From contig JAQMWT010000393.1 of NCBI GenBank assembly GCA_029834535.1, forward strand, positions 1-64,000: 64,000 nt of DNA, read 5' to 3'. Positions 39,795-49,130 of this stretch are shown here, piece by piece. Source of the DNA: Chrysophaeum taylorii (lineage: Eukaryota > Sar > Pelagophyceae > Pelagomonadales > Pelagomonadaceae). The number at the start of each line of letters is the position of its first letter. Within the stretch, counting starts at the first letter, position 1. A program made the position numbers and the translations under genes. Under the pieces are notes generated by a model. That model ran no database searches and was not told where the DNA came from. It saw only the letters and a list, made by a program, of their open reading frames with translations.

Positions 39795-41600
39795 TCAGTC
39801 CCAGTGAAACCGGCGCATTCTCATCAAACACAGGGGGCAAGGGGGCAACAGCGGACAAGGGGGCAACAGCGGAAGAACAGCGGACAATGGGGGAACAATA
39901 GACGAGAGCTTGGAAGCGTGATTCGAGAAAGTCAGAACAACGTTGAAGTTCCTTCGGTGGTTGACATTGCGGGAAATCGGGTAAGTGAAACTGTCAGCAA
40001 AATCGAGGTCTGAAGAACGATAGCGACAAAAGTGCCTGGGATGACGTGCGTTAGACGATTGTTGCCACTGAGGATCGCAGCGGGGCAAAGATAGCGGAAA
40101 CACATGCTGGTACATATGATGGCGGTGTACCAGACGTCTGATGAGAACATGGCCTTTGGGCAGATATGTTGCATGGTGACCAGGGTATGACGATGGTCGG
40201 AGTCGACAGAATCCAAAACAGGCGTAAACAGGTTTGATGCGAACGTGGGTGTTTGGTTTTTGTGGCGCGAGCAAGTTGCCATGGGCACGACCGCGTCCTG
40301 TACGCGAAGATGGAAGACTTCGGACGCGCCAGCGGTGTAAGGAACGAACACAGGTAGACCAGGCTGCTGTATGCCAGCCTGCTGTGACAGATAAGAAAGT
40401 GGCCCGTTTTCGCAGTCGCAAGAACGAAATTGCCATATGGGCCAACGTTGGAGGAGCAAGCGGCGAGCTTCGCTTGTCATACTCGAATAGGCTCCGGTAG
40501 AAGTTGGCGACAGTGGCAAAACAGTTGTGGCACGTAAGAACGTTGCAGATAGCGTCGCGGGTGCTGAACACGGAATTCACGTCGATAGCAAAACCGAATT
40601 TTAAAGGTCAGAAAAGCGGCGAAAAAGTGCGTGAAGGAGAACCACAAATCACACAGCAAAGAAGCGTCTGTCCAGGATCCCGAAGATGAGCGATCCAACC
40701 ACATAGGAAGCACGAAAACTGCGCACGCGAAAAATTGAGAGGCACAGCTTAGTTGTGGCAGGTGAAATGTGCGATGGAACGTGATTCGCTGGTTTTACCA
40801 AAACCGACAAGCACAACGAGGAGTGGATCAACGAATAGCTGAAAATGCACAACGGGGAGTGGAGCAACGAATAGGCGAAATACAGAACGAGGAGGGGAGC
40901 AACGACGAGGGGGGAATACAGAACGAGGGGCTGAGCAACGAATAGCGGAAAATACAGAACGAGGCGCCTGTGCAATGGGAGCTAAAAACAAAAACGAGGG
41001 GCTTCCGTGGGATGGGGTTGTTGATGTGCTTGCATCAGACATTCGGCGGTACACACGCTGACTTGGAATTATCTTGATTGGCATGAGACAGAGTATCGGG
41101 AGGGGTATGTGAGACGGTGGGTGTGGCCGTTCAAGGCGGTGAAGGGGGTGGAATAGATGGTGGTATTAAGAAAAGCGGCGGAATGGAACTAGAATCAGTC
41201 AAGGTGCGAGTAGGCATAGGAACAGAAAAGGCAGTGTTAGTGGTGGTGGGTTTGGGTTGGTGTTGTTGGGTGTTTTTTGGAGTCATTGGATGTGCTGCGC
41301 TGTTGAGAAGAACGGCGATGGTGGGTAGCGCGTTGTCGTGGAATAGCTAGGAACGTTGAAACGTGCTAGGAACGTTGAAACGTGCGGCAGTCCCTCTTAA
41401 ATTGATCCTTGCAGCCGCCAAAATGACATTGGGTAGTGCGTCGGAATCGAGTAGAGCCAGGTTGTTCGGAAAGGGGAGCGTCTAGGGTAGGTCAGTTGGA
41501 AGAGTCGGAAGTCGTGGCTGACGACGCGGCGGATAGCGCGGCGGAAGTGGTTGTGCATGCCATCTAAATTGATTGGTGTTGAACTTCTCAAGGGTACAAC
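39795..41600 (-). pseudogene. Copia gag/pre-integrase region (copy 2)
   Basis: Broken frames cover the gag end and the part expected to hold protease and integrase. Near 41430-41390 a knuckle-like CHFGGCKDQFKRDC is seen, with the expected His replaced by Gln. The frame 40580-39795 is shared, with similar breaks, by copy 1. I could not find the D-D-35-E integrase core or the HHCC finger in any frame. Confidence 0.55.
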
Positions 41601-42243
41601 CACAGTTGTCGGTACGAAACGCGAGACGATAAAACAAAGCCAGTAAGGCTTGAAGCACGATGCACGTAGTCAAATGCGAGGACACACTCGAGGGTACGTC
41701 GGATCAGGTACAATGCCGAGCAACTTGAACTCCGGTGATAGGTACAATGCCGAGCAACTTGTATACTCCGACGATGAACTTGTTGAGGAAGTTCGCTACG
41801 CGATCCCCACGGCCCATGTAGACATCAGTAATGCGCTTGTAAAGTCGCGTGAAGTTCATGTCGCGGTTGTCATGTTGTTCGCGTGAAGTTCATGTCGCGG
41901 TTTTCATGGATATCAACGTTGTTGCTTGACGCGAAATTCTTCTTCAGAGCAGCGAGATGCTTCTGCAGAGCGAGATGCTGAGATGCTAGTCCAAGGATTG
42001 TTGGTCGAGATAATGTGATCGCCGGTAGTGATGATCATGTTCGCGACGACGTGTCCATTGGTGGAAAAAAAAAATGTCGCTCACCGCTGAAGGCATCAAG
42101 GTTTTGCGAAAGCTTGCTATCTTTAATTTCGATCGAGGACATGGTAGACGAAACGAACCGAACACGTAGCAATGAACTGAAGCCGAGGAGGTGTCGCCAC
42201 GAAGTCAAGCAGAGGCTCGATCGTGAACGAGCACCTGGTGCCA

Positions 42244-42317
42244 TGTGAGAACTAAAATGGGATGTGAGAACTATAATGGGGACGTGGTGCAGGGGTAAGT
42301 GTCATAGCTTCCTCACA
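42244..42317 (-). repeat. 5' LTR of copia copy 2, abutting a host gene
   Basis: 74 bp, identical to 37928-38001. Its outer end plus the CAGAC duplication lies immediately before the HVA22/REEP-like start codon at 42336. It contains an in-frame ATG (42264) on the plus strand. Confidence 0.92.
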
Positions 42318-42335
42318 CAGACACTGGGGCGCAAA

Positions 42336-43790
42336 ATGTACGATGAGATTGCGAGGCGAGGCCTGGAGAGCGCGCGTATCTACGCCGAGCGCGTGTTCGA
42401 ATCGGCTTTGGACCAGCTACCCGAGGGGGCGGAGGGCGAGGCAGCGACGTACGTGCGCGAGGTGGTCGCCGCGTCGTGCGAGGTGTGTCGCAGCCTCGCC
42501 GCCCTTTGTGCGTCGCTCATATATGTCGCGCGGCTCGTGGGGTGGCCCATCGCGCGGCGCGCGTGGCGCGCGTTGTCGAAGCAGCCGCGCGCGTGGATTC
42601 TATTCGAACTGGGGTTATTGGGCATCGTTGTCGCGCTCGTGCGAATTCGAAGGTGGTATCGGAGGTCGGCGTTCGTGCGGCGATTCGTCGCGAGGTGTCG
42701 GAGCCTTCGCGCGCGGTGGGACCGGCGCGTCGCCCGCGGGCGCGCGATGTACGCGGGATTTCTCGCGTCGGTCGCCCACAAGTCGCGGCTCGCGGCAGCG
42801 GCGCTTCCTCACGCAGTGTTCTGCGCGTTCGTCGCGTTGTCGTGGCGCGTCGCGCCGCGCCTAAGTCGCGTCGCCTACGGGTCCCCGCACCTCACGGCGG
42901 CCCTGCTGATCGTGCGGCTCGTGCATGCCGACGCCGCGTGCCGCCTGCTCGAGCGGGGGCCCGTTGCCCAGCCGCGCGCTGCGCGCGCCGACGCGATCGT
43001 CGCGTCCGACGTCGCTCTCGCGCTCGAGGCGCGCCATCGCGCGACCGAGGAGCTCAAGGTCTGGGTCGCCCTCGCCGCCGAGCGCTGCTGCCGTGGCCTC
43101 TGGTTTGTCGTGCCCTACGGCGACGCCACGGCGGCCCGCTGGGGCCTCGACGCCACGCTCGCCGAGGCGCGCGGCGTCTACCTCGTGTGGCTCCAGTTCC
43201 TGCCGTCGGCCCGGGCCTGCGCCTACGCCGCCGCCGCCAACGCGGCCAAGGCTGCCCTCCCCTCGCTCGTCGGGGCCCCGAGGCCGGCGAGGACTACGCG
43301 TCAGAACGGCGGCATCCTCGACAGAGCCCGCGAGGCTTCGGGGAAGGTCGCCAGACTACTTGCGATGCCCTGGCTCTTCGGCGACCGCGTCCAACGCCTC
43401 GCCGCGTTCCTCGCCGACATAGTCTCGGATGCCGACGCCTGGCTTCTCCTCGCCGTCGGCGCCTGCGCCTTCTGCACCGTCGGACCCGTTGCCCGTCTAG
43501 GCGCCCTCGCCGTCGTCTTCGCCCTCCCCGGGCTCAACGCTATCAAGGCCATACAAGCGAGGGCCCCCACGCCCGTCCTCATCTCCTATTGGATCGTCCT
43601 CGCCCTCCTCGATCTAATTCTCCTCAACCCCGGCGCCAACACTATCTTCTCCTGGCTTCCCTTCAAATCCCACGTCGCTATCCTCCTGGCCGAGTGGCTC
43701 CAGCTCCCCTACTTCCGCGGCGCCCACCGCCTCTACGTTTCCGCGCGTCTTCGGGTCCGCGCCGCCATCGACCGCTTCAAAGAGGCCTAG
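42336..43790 (+). CDS. Multi-pass membrane protein with HVA22/REEP-like C-terminus
   Basis: 484 residues. TB2/DP1/HVA22 (REEP) proteins shape endoplasmic reticulum membranes. The C-terminal 80 residues fit: LISYWIVLALLDLILL, then IFSWLPFKSHVAILLAEWLQ and LPYFRGAHRLY. The first 400 residues contain several other hydrophobic, Arg/Ala-rich helices and are not recognised, so the protein is much longer than typical members. ATG 42336 (MYDEIARRG) is preferred. The frame extends back to ATG 42264 inside the copia LTR, adding 24 residues of LTR-encoded sequence. The native promoter is probably displaced about 4.4 kb upstream by the insertion. Confidence 0.68.
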   Translation: MYDEIARRGLESARIYAERVFESALDQLPEGAEGEAATYVREVVAASCEVCRSLAALCASLIYVARLVGWPIARRAWRALSKQPRAWILFELGLLGIVVALVRIRRWYRRSAFVRRFVARCRSLRARWDRRVARGRAMYAGFLASVAHKSRLAAAALPHAVFCAFVALSWRVAPRLSRVAYGSPHLTAALLIVRLVHADAACRLLERGPVAQPRAARADAIVASDVALALEARHRATEELKVWVALAAERCCRGLWFVVPYGDATAARWGLDATLAEARGVYLVWLQFLPSARACAYAAAANAAKAALPSLVGAPRPARTTRQNGGILDRAREASGKVARLLAMPWLFGDRVQRLAAFLADIVSDADAWLLLAVGACAFCTVGPVARLGALAVVFALPGLNAIKAIQARAPTPVLISYWIVLALLDLILLNPGANTIFSWLPFKSHVAILLAEWLQLPYFRGAHRLYVSARLRVRAAIDRFKEA

Positions 43791-43861
43791 TACTACCTTC
43801 CATTCTTTCTTTCGAACGATGGATGATGGCCATGTGGGTATGGCCATATGGATGGATGGCC

Positions 43862-43975
43862 GGAGGGACGGATGGGCGGACGGACGGACGGACGGACGGA
43901 CGGACGGACTACGTTCTCATTTACCACCACCACAAAAATAAATAAATAAATAAATAAATAAATAAATTTTTGGTC
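43862..43975. repeat. (ACGG)n and (AAAT)n microsatellites
   Basis: GGACGGACGGACGG at about 43875-43910 and AATAAATAAATAAAT at about 43936-43968. Confidence 0.95.
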
Positions 43976-44639
43976 TGTCTGCCGGGCTTTTTTTTGATGG
44001 GGGAATCGGTCGCTTTGGACCGGAGTTTCGCTCGGGCCTCCGAGGGAGTCCTTCCTCCTGGGCCAGCCGTGAAAGTACAAGTGACCCCGGGCGAGCCATT
44101 ATGACGTTTATAGACAGACTAGTATGCCTGTAGTTGGCGACCCTACGACGAGTCCAATTTCGGCGCCCTACGTGCCGCTAGCGGTCGGAAGCGACTCAAC
44201 TCGGACCGCAGAGCGGCGGCCCCGATACGCCAGGGGACTAACTAGTGTCCCTTGTCCTCTCGCCACGCTTCTCCTGTCCCGAGGTCATCCATCACCAGGG
44301 TCATAAATATCGCTAGTCAGCGACGTTATCCTCCAGAGTCACCGCGCGGATAGTAGAATTGACGCATCGATAGCGCGATGGGAGGAGTATTTGCGCTTAA
44401 GACGCGCAGCCTCTCTTTGTCGCTCGATTTGGGCGTGTTCGAACTCGGCGGCGGTGCCCTACTACGTCCTCTGAGCGGTACACGAGTTTGTACACGCGGG
44501 CGACGCGAAAGAATCGCACGAGGCCGGAAGTTTTTGGGGCCAATGCCTTAGAAGACGCGCTCACGTAGTACGTTGTCGGCGCGCCATCTCACTTCCTGTT
44601 GCGGTGTTATGTCGGTGGTAGTGCCGCTTTGACTCGCCC
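43976..44639. other. Intergenic region, nothing recognised
   Basis: No frame over 60 residues has recognisable content. Confidence 0.5.
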
Positions 44640-45431
44640 CAGCCATACTCAACGCCATCGCCAGCGAGCTCTGGGTGGCATTTCGGCGACGAGAGTACGG
44701 TCAAGGACGAGCTGCCGGAGGAAGTTGAGCACGTTCTTGAAGTGCGGTATATTCCCGAGGATCTCCTTGGTTGAGGTCCCCGGAACGACGTCGTAGCTTG
44801 AAGTTCCATGAATGGACCACCTGCTGCCGCTTGTTGCAGGTTTGAACTTGTTGTGTCGCGGTTTGAACTTGTTGTGTCCCGACGAGTGGTCAACCTCAAT
44901 ATGGAATTGGTGATGAGGGAACCAAATTTCCATGATATCGAGGACGTCCTCGACCCGAAGAAGAAAATTGTCCGAATCCTAGAAGTCTTGGTGCTGCTTG
45001 CAAATATTGAGCGTCTGGAAAGCCGGAGACTGGAACCACTTGACGCCGTCGCCGCTCTCAAAGAGGATGACCTTTTCAAAGAGGTGCTTGAGTGTCGGAT
45101 CGATCGTGAGGTCGACATCTTAGTCGACGTCGTCATCGTCGTCTTCGTCGTAAACGTCGGAATCTGGGACGTTGGTCGCTATATGGCGAAGCTTGTCATG
45201 CTTGTCACCTGAGTTGTCAAACCCGTGGAGCCATGCGTTTCCTTCGTGGAGGCCATCAACAGTTGCAGGAGTGTCCAGCACCACTTCCAGTACATGCGCA
45301 GCCGACCTGTTATCGCGCATTCGGCTCCTCAGCAGCGCGCAACCAAGCGCTGTACGAAAATCAAGAAACACCGCAAACCCCTTCCATGTATCATACATAC
45401 TCCCTAACCCTTTAGTTTTCTCCCTTACCAC
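44640..45431 (-). pseudogene. Transposase-like pseudogene with EVDHSSGH motif
   Basis: Minus-strand frames 45431-45120 and 44933-44649 together read as one decayed protein. Readable pieces are LLRSRMRDNRSAAHVLEVVL, acidic VPDSDVYDEDDDDDVD, ILDIMEIWFPHHQFHIEVDH in part, and SSGHNKFKP. A D/H-S-x-G-H motif after a WFP-h-h-EVDH strand resembles ORFs of unclassified DNA transposons I recall from algae and oomycetes; this is recollection, not a search. A short tandem duplication (HNKFKP twice) and stops show it is dead. Confidence 0.4.
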
Positions 45432-45601
45432 TTATTTTTTCTCCCTTACCACCTAAGTTTTATCCTTTACCCTTAGACTACACTCCTTACCACTGCGTCA
45501 ACGTTCTATCTACCATTTGAAAAAAACCATCAACCGCAGCAACATACAGCACATTTTCGTGAGGTTTTAGTGTCAAGTTCGTTGTTCGGCCGTCAAGGAC
45601 C

Positions 45602-45859
45602 TAGGGCCGGATAATAAAGTTCGTGCGAGCCGTTAACTATGTTTCAGTTTGTACTAAGACATACTCAACGGATCGCTGAGCTATGTTCATTTGTACTCAA
45701 GCAGTATGTGCCGCCACGCCGCGAGATCGTCGCGATGGAACTAGTCCCCATAGTGAAGTCGGCATCCTTTCGTCCCCTCACGCAAAAAAAGGAAAAAGCC
45801 CACGCGTTGTAGGACCCGTCGTTGCGGCGCGGGCTAGTCTCGTTTTCTTATCCGACCCT
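45602..45859. mobile_element. hAT-like MITE, copy B (258 bp)
   Basis: Nearly identical to 11968-12224 over its whole length. The left terminus is mutated (TAGGGCCGGATAATAAAG); the right terminus is intact (TTTTCTTATCCGACCCT). No exact 8-bp duplication is visible: the flanks are only roughly similar (GTCAAGGA and GACAAGGT). It is therefore older than copy A or was altered at its edges. It is in the same orientation as copy A. Confidence 0.85.
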
Positions 45860-46198
45860 AATGACAAGGTGAGCTATAAATTCGCATCGATCGGCGACCC
45901 AGCCTTAGCCGGATGCGTCGATAGCACGCATCAAGACACCAGGACGAGAAACTACTTTTGCCTGTAGAATCTGCTCAGCGTCGCTACTGCCGAAGGCTTG
46001 GACGCCGATCGACGCGCCCTCGACCTCGCTTTGACGTCGAATAAAATATCAATTTTAACCCCAAACCCTTCATGGGCGTGTACATATCTAGTTATCCGGC
46101 GGTACAAGAGATCTCGGGGAGGTATTTTTTCAGGAGTAAATACTCGGGGGTGTTTTTTTATTTATTCGGCCAGACCACAACAAATGCGTGCGCGCTGT

Positions 46199-46232
<34 letters not shown>

Positions 46233-46412
46233 TATCTATCTATCACCTCGCAGCGAAGCAGAGGCGGGTTTTTGACGATGACAGTAGGATCTCAGCAGAA
46301 AAAGACGACGACGAGCACGGTTTTCAAGAAGGGCCAAGTAAGTACCCCAAGGTGACGAAGAAGCTACCGTTCTTCCAGCAGCATCATCTCCTGTGGTGGA
46401 GCACGGCACTTA
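45860..46412. repeat. Intergenic region with (CAGC)n and (TATC)n microsatellites
   Basis: CAGCCAGCCAGCCAGC at about 46200-46228, then TCTATCTATCTATC. No supported gene. Confidence 0.85.
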
Positions 46413-48257
46413 TTAGTCCCCCGTATTGCGTTTGCTTTTTCCCCAAGTCACGATGAATTGGCACGGCATTTTGTTTTTCGACGACGAGGAGGCCCGGTGG
46501 ACGGAAGCCGCGCTGTGGTCGAGCAATATTTTGGCGACGTCGAGGTGGCCGTTCTGCGTCGCGACAAAAGAGGGAACAAGGCCGTCGCTGGTAGGCTGGT
46601 CGACGTCGGCTCCGCGGTCGATCAAGAGGCGAACGACTTGAAAATGACCGTTTTGACTCGCAATGAACAAAGGCGAGGCACCGTCGGACGACAAGACTTT
46701 TTTGTCGACGTTCGCGCCGTGATCGAGGAGCAGGGTCGCGAGGCGTACGCGGCCGTTCGCACACGCGATGTGGAGCGGTTCCCAGCCGTCTGCCATGGCC
46801 TGCGCGACGTCGGCGCCGTACTCGAGCAGCAGACGCGCAACTTCGTCTTGGCCGTACGCGCTCGCGATCAGAAGAGGACTGACGCCGTCGTTTCGACGTC
46901 GTCGCACCGAGGCACCGTTTTGAAGCAAGACGCGCGAGACGGCGACGTGGCCCTTTTCGCTCGAAATAAAAATCGGCGAGGCGCCGTTATCCTCGGTTTG
47001 ATCGACGTTAGCGCCGTAGTTGATCAGCAGGCGCGCGACGTCCTCGAGACCAGATTGGCACGCAACGAAAAGAGGAGAGAAGCCGCCGTCTTTCGCGAGG
47101 CTCGCGTCTGCTCCCCGTGATAGCAACAAGTGGACGACGGCGGCGTGTCCGTTTTCGCTGGCGATGTACAAGGCAGAGGTGCCGTCGGTCATGGTGTGGT
47201 GAAGGTTCGCGCCGTGGTCGACTAAGAAACGCGCGATCGCGACGTGACCGCGCTCGCACGCGACCAGAAGCGGCGTCGCGCCGCTCTCGGTCGACGACGA
47301 ATTATTCTGCGGGTCGGCTCCGTACTGAACGAGGAGGCGCACGATGCCGACGTGTCCGTTCTCGGCACCGAGGTAAAGCGGCGAAAAACCGCCGTCCACG
47401 TTCGCGCCGACGTCGGCGCCGCGCTCGAGCAGGAGTTCGACGACGTCGACGTAGCCGTTTTCGCTCGCGATCGCGAGCGAAGAGGCGCCGTCTCGCGCGG
47501 TCTGGAGGACGTCGGCCCCATGCTCTAGCAAGAGCCGCACCACCTCGACGTGGCCCTTCTGAGACGCGATGTAGAGCGGCGACGCCGCGTTTTCGACGAC
47601 CCGTCGATCGAAATCCGCGCCGCGCTCCAACAGGATCCGCGCGACCTCGACGAGACCCAGGTGACTCGCGATACAAAGCGGCGTCCAGCCAGATTTGTCC
47701 GCCTGGTTGACGTCGGCTCCGCCTCGGTCGAGAAGCAGCCGCGCCATTTCGAAGTGACCCCGTTCGCACGCCGCGTAGAGCGCCGACCTCGACCCGGCTT
47801 CGCGTTCGAGCAAAACGCGCGCGACGCCGACGTGGCCGTTGTGACTGGCGATGTCCAGCGGCAAGAGACCGTCGTTCCTGGCCTGATTCGGGTCGGCCCC
47901 GTTTTCGAGCAGGAGACGAGCGACGGCGACGTGTCCTTGGCGGCACGCCGTCCACAGCGCCGAGGAGCCCTCCTTGTCGGGAAGGTTTACGTCGGCGTCG
48001 TGATCGATCAGAAGCCGCACGAGGTCTACGCGGCCGTCGAGGCTTGCGATAACAAGCGGCGATGCGCCGTCTAAAGGATCGCCCTCGTTCACGTCCGCGC
48101 CGTGCTCGGCGAGCAGCTCGTGTTTCAAAAGAAGCCGCGCGACGTCCGCGTTGCCTTCTTTGCTCGAGATAACGAGCGGAGACGCGTCTTCGTGCAGCGC
48201 CTGCTTGACAATCGCGTTGTAATCCCGCAACAAACGCGCGACCGTCATGTGTCCCTC

Positions 48258-48294
<37 letters not shown>

Positions 48295-48443
48295 GAAGAA
48301 GAAGAAGTGGAGCCTATTATTCGCGACGTTCTCGAGCGAGGTGGGAAATGGCTCTCGTAGACCGCGTGCTGCGAACACAAAAAAAGCATACACGAGCCGA
48401 GGAAGGCCAGGAAAAGGACGCGCATCCACGTGTCGCCGCCCAT
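46413..48443 (-). CDS. Membrane-anchored protein with about 17 ankyrin repeats
   Basis: 676 residues. The N-terminus WMRVLFLAFLGSCMLFLC is a signal peptide or type II anchor, followed by a Ser run and a poly-Gln run (13 Gln from a CTG/CAG repeat, about 48262-48296). From residue about 85 to near the end, roughly 17 ankyrin repeats follow without gaps, each of the form SPLxIASxxGHxxVxRLLLxxGADV. A short basic end (KRNTGD) closes the protein. Ankyrin arrays bind proteins; no enzymatic domain is present, so the partner is unknown. The very regular repeats suggest recent internal expansion. Confidence 0.9.
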
Positions 48444-48565
48444 GCCCTAGAAAGAAAGAGAGAAAGAAAGAAATAATTAATTAATTCCTCGCCGGCCGGC
48501 CGCCAGACCAGAACGACGGCGCGCGGGTGGTTCTCTCTCACCTCTCTTGGGTGAGGAGGTCCCAA

Positions 48566-49130
48566 CTGTTGTTGTTGCCGCCTTGCCTTGCCTTGGCTTG
48601 GCTTGGCTTGCCTTGGGCAATAATCTGTTTTTCTCGGAGTTGCGGGCGGCGAAGTGGTGGTGCCCGAACTGTGCGCGAACTGCGTTCAAATGTCAGCACC
48701 AGAAGCCCCCAAAGGGGACACAAGACCCGACAACAACCACTCCTTCCTTTCTTTGTGGAAAATTTGTTTCGACCGTTTTCCGACAACATTCATACGACTT
48801 ACGTACGTTGACAGCGAGATTTTTCAGAAATTCGCTCGTGAATCCACCACGTGCCGTGGCTGGGAGGTGTCATAACGGCAATAAACTTGCATGTTAAAAC
48901 ATTGCATAATGCAACAAAAATAAGGATAAGGGAGAAACTAAGAAGGAGAAGGGATTCTGAGTTGTGGGTTCCGTAAAGGGGCACTAAATTGAGTTAATAA
49001 CGCCGACCCACCGACCTCGACCGGCCCGCCGGTTTATTTGATACAGTACCATCTGGACATACGACGACGACGACGACGACGACGAGGAGGTGAGGAGATA
49101 GGACTTGGAAGAAGAGGTGACGACGCAAAA
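48566..49130. other. Intergenic region, nothing recognised
   Basis: It contains a CCTTGG/GCTTGG-like repeat near 48580-48615 and a (GAC)n run at 49061-49083. No supported gene. Confidence 0.5.

Larger units (their letters stand above)
37928..42317 (-). mobile_element. Ty1/copia retrotransposon, copy 2 (4.39 kb, young)
   Basis: Reads on the minus strand. The two 74-bp LTRs (37928-38001 and 42244-42317) look identical by eye, begin TG and end CA, and are flanked by the 5-bp duplication CAGAC (37923-37927 and 42318-42322). TGGCACCAGGTGC beside the 5' LTR is the likely primer-binding site. In order: gag region (about 42240-41390), repeat-rich middle with no visible integrase core, RT (39232-38048), then an abrupt end in RNase H. 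Identical LTRs indicate recent insertion, yet the body is incomplete, so it was probably mobilised in trans. Confidence 0.92.

Noticed and set aside
44561-45136. Minus frame rich in Ser/Arg
   Set aside because: A shadow frame; the protein-like signal (EVDHSSGH) is in the neighbouring frames.
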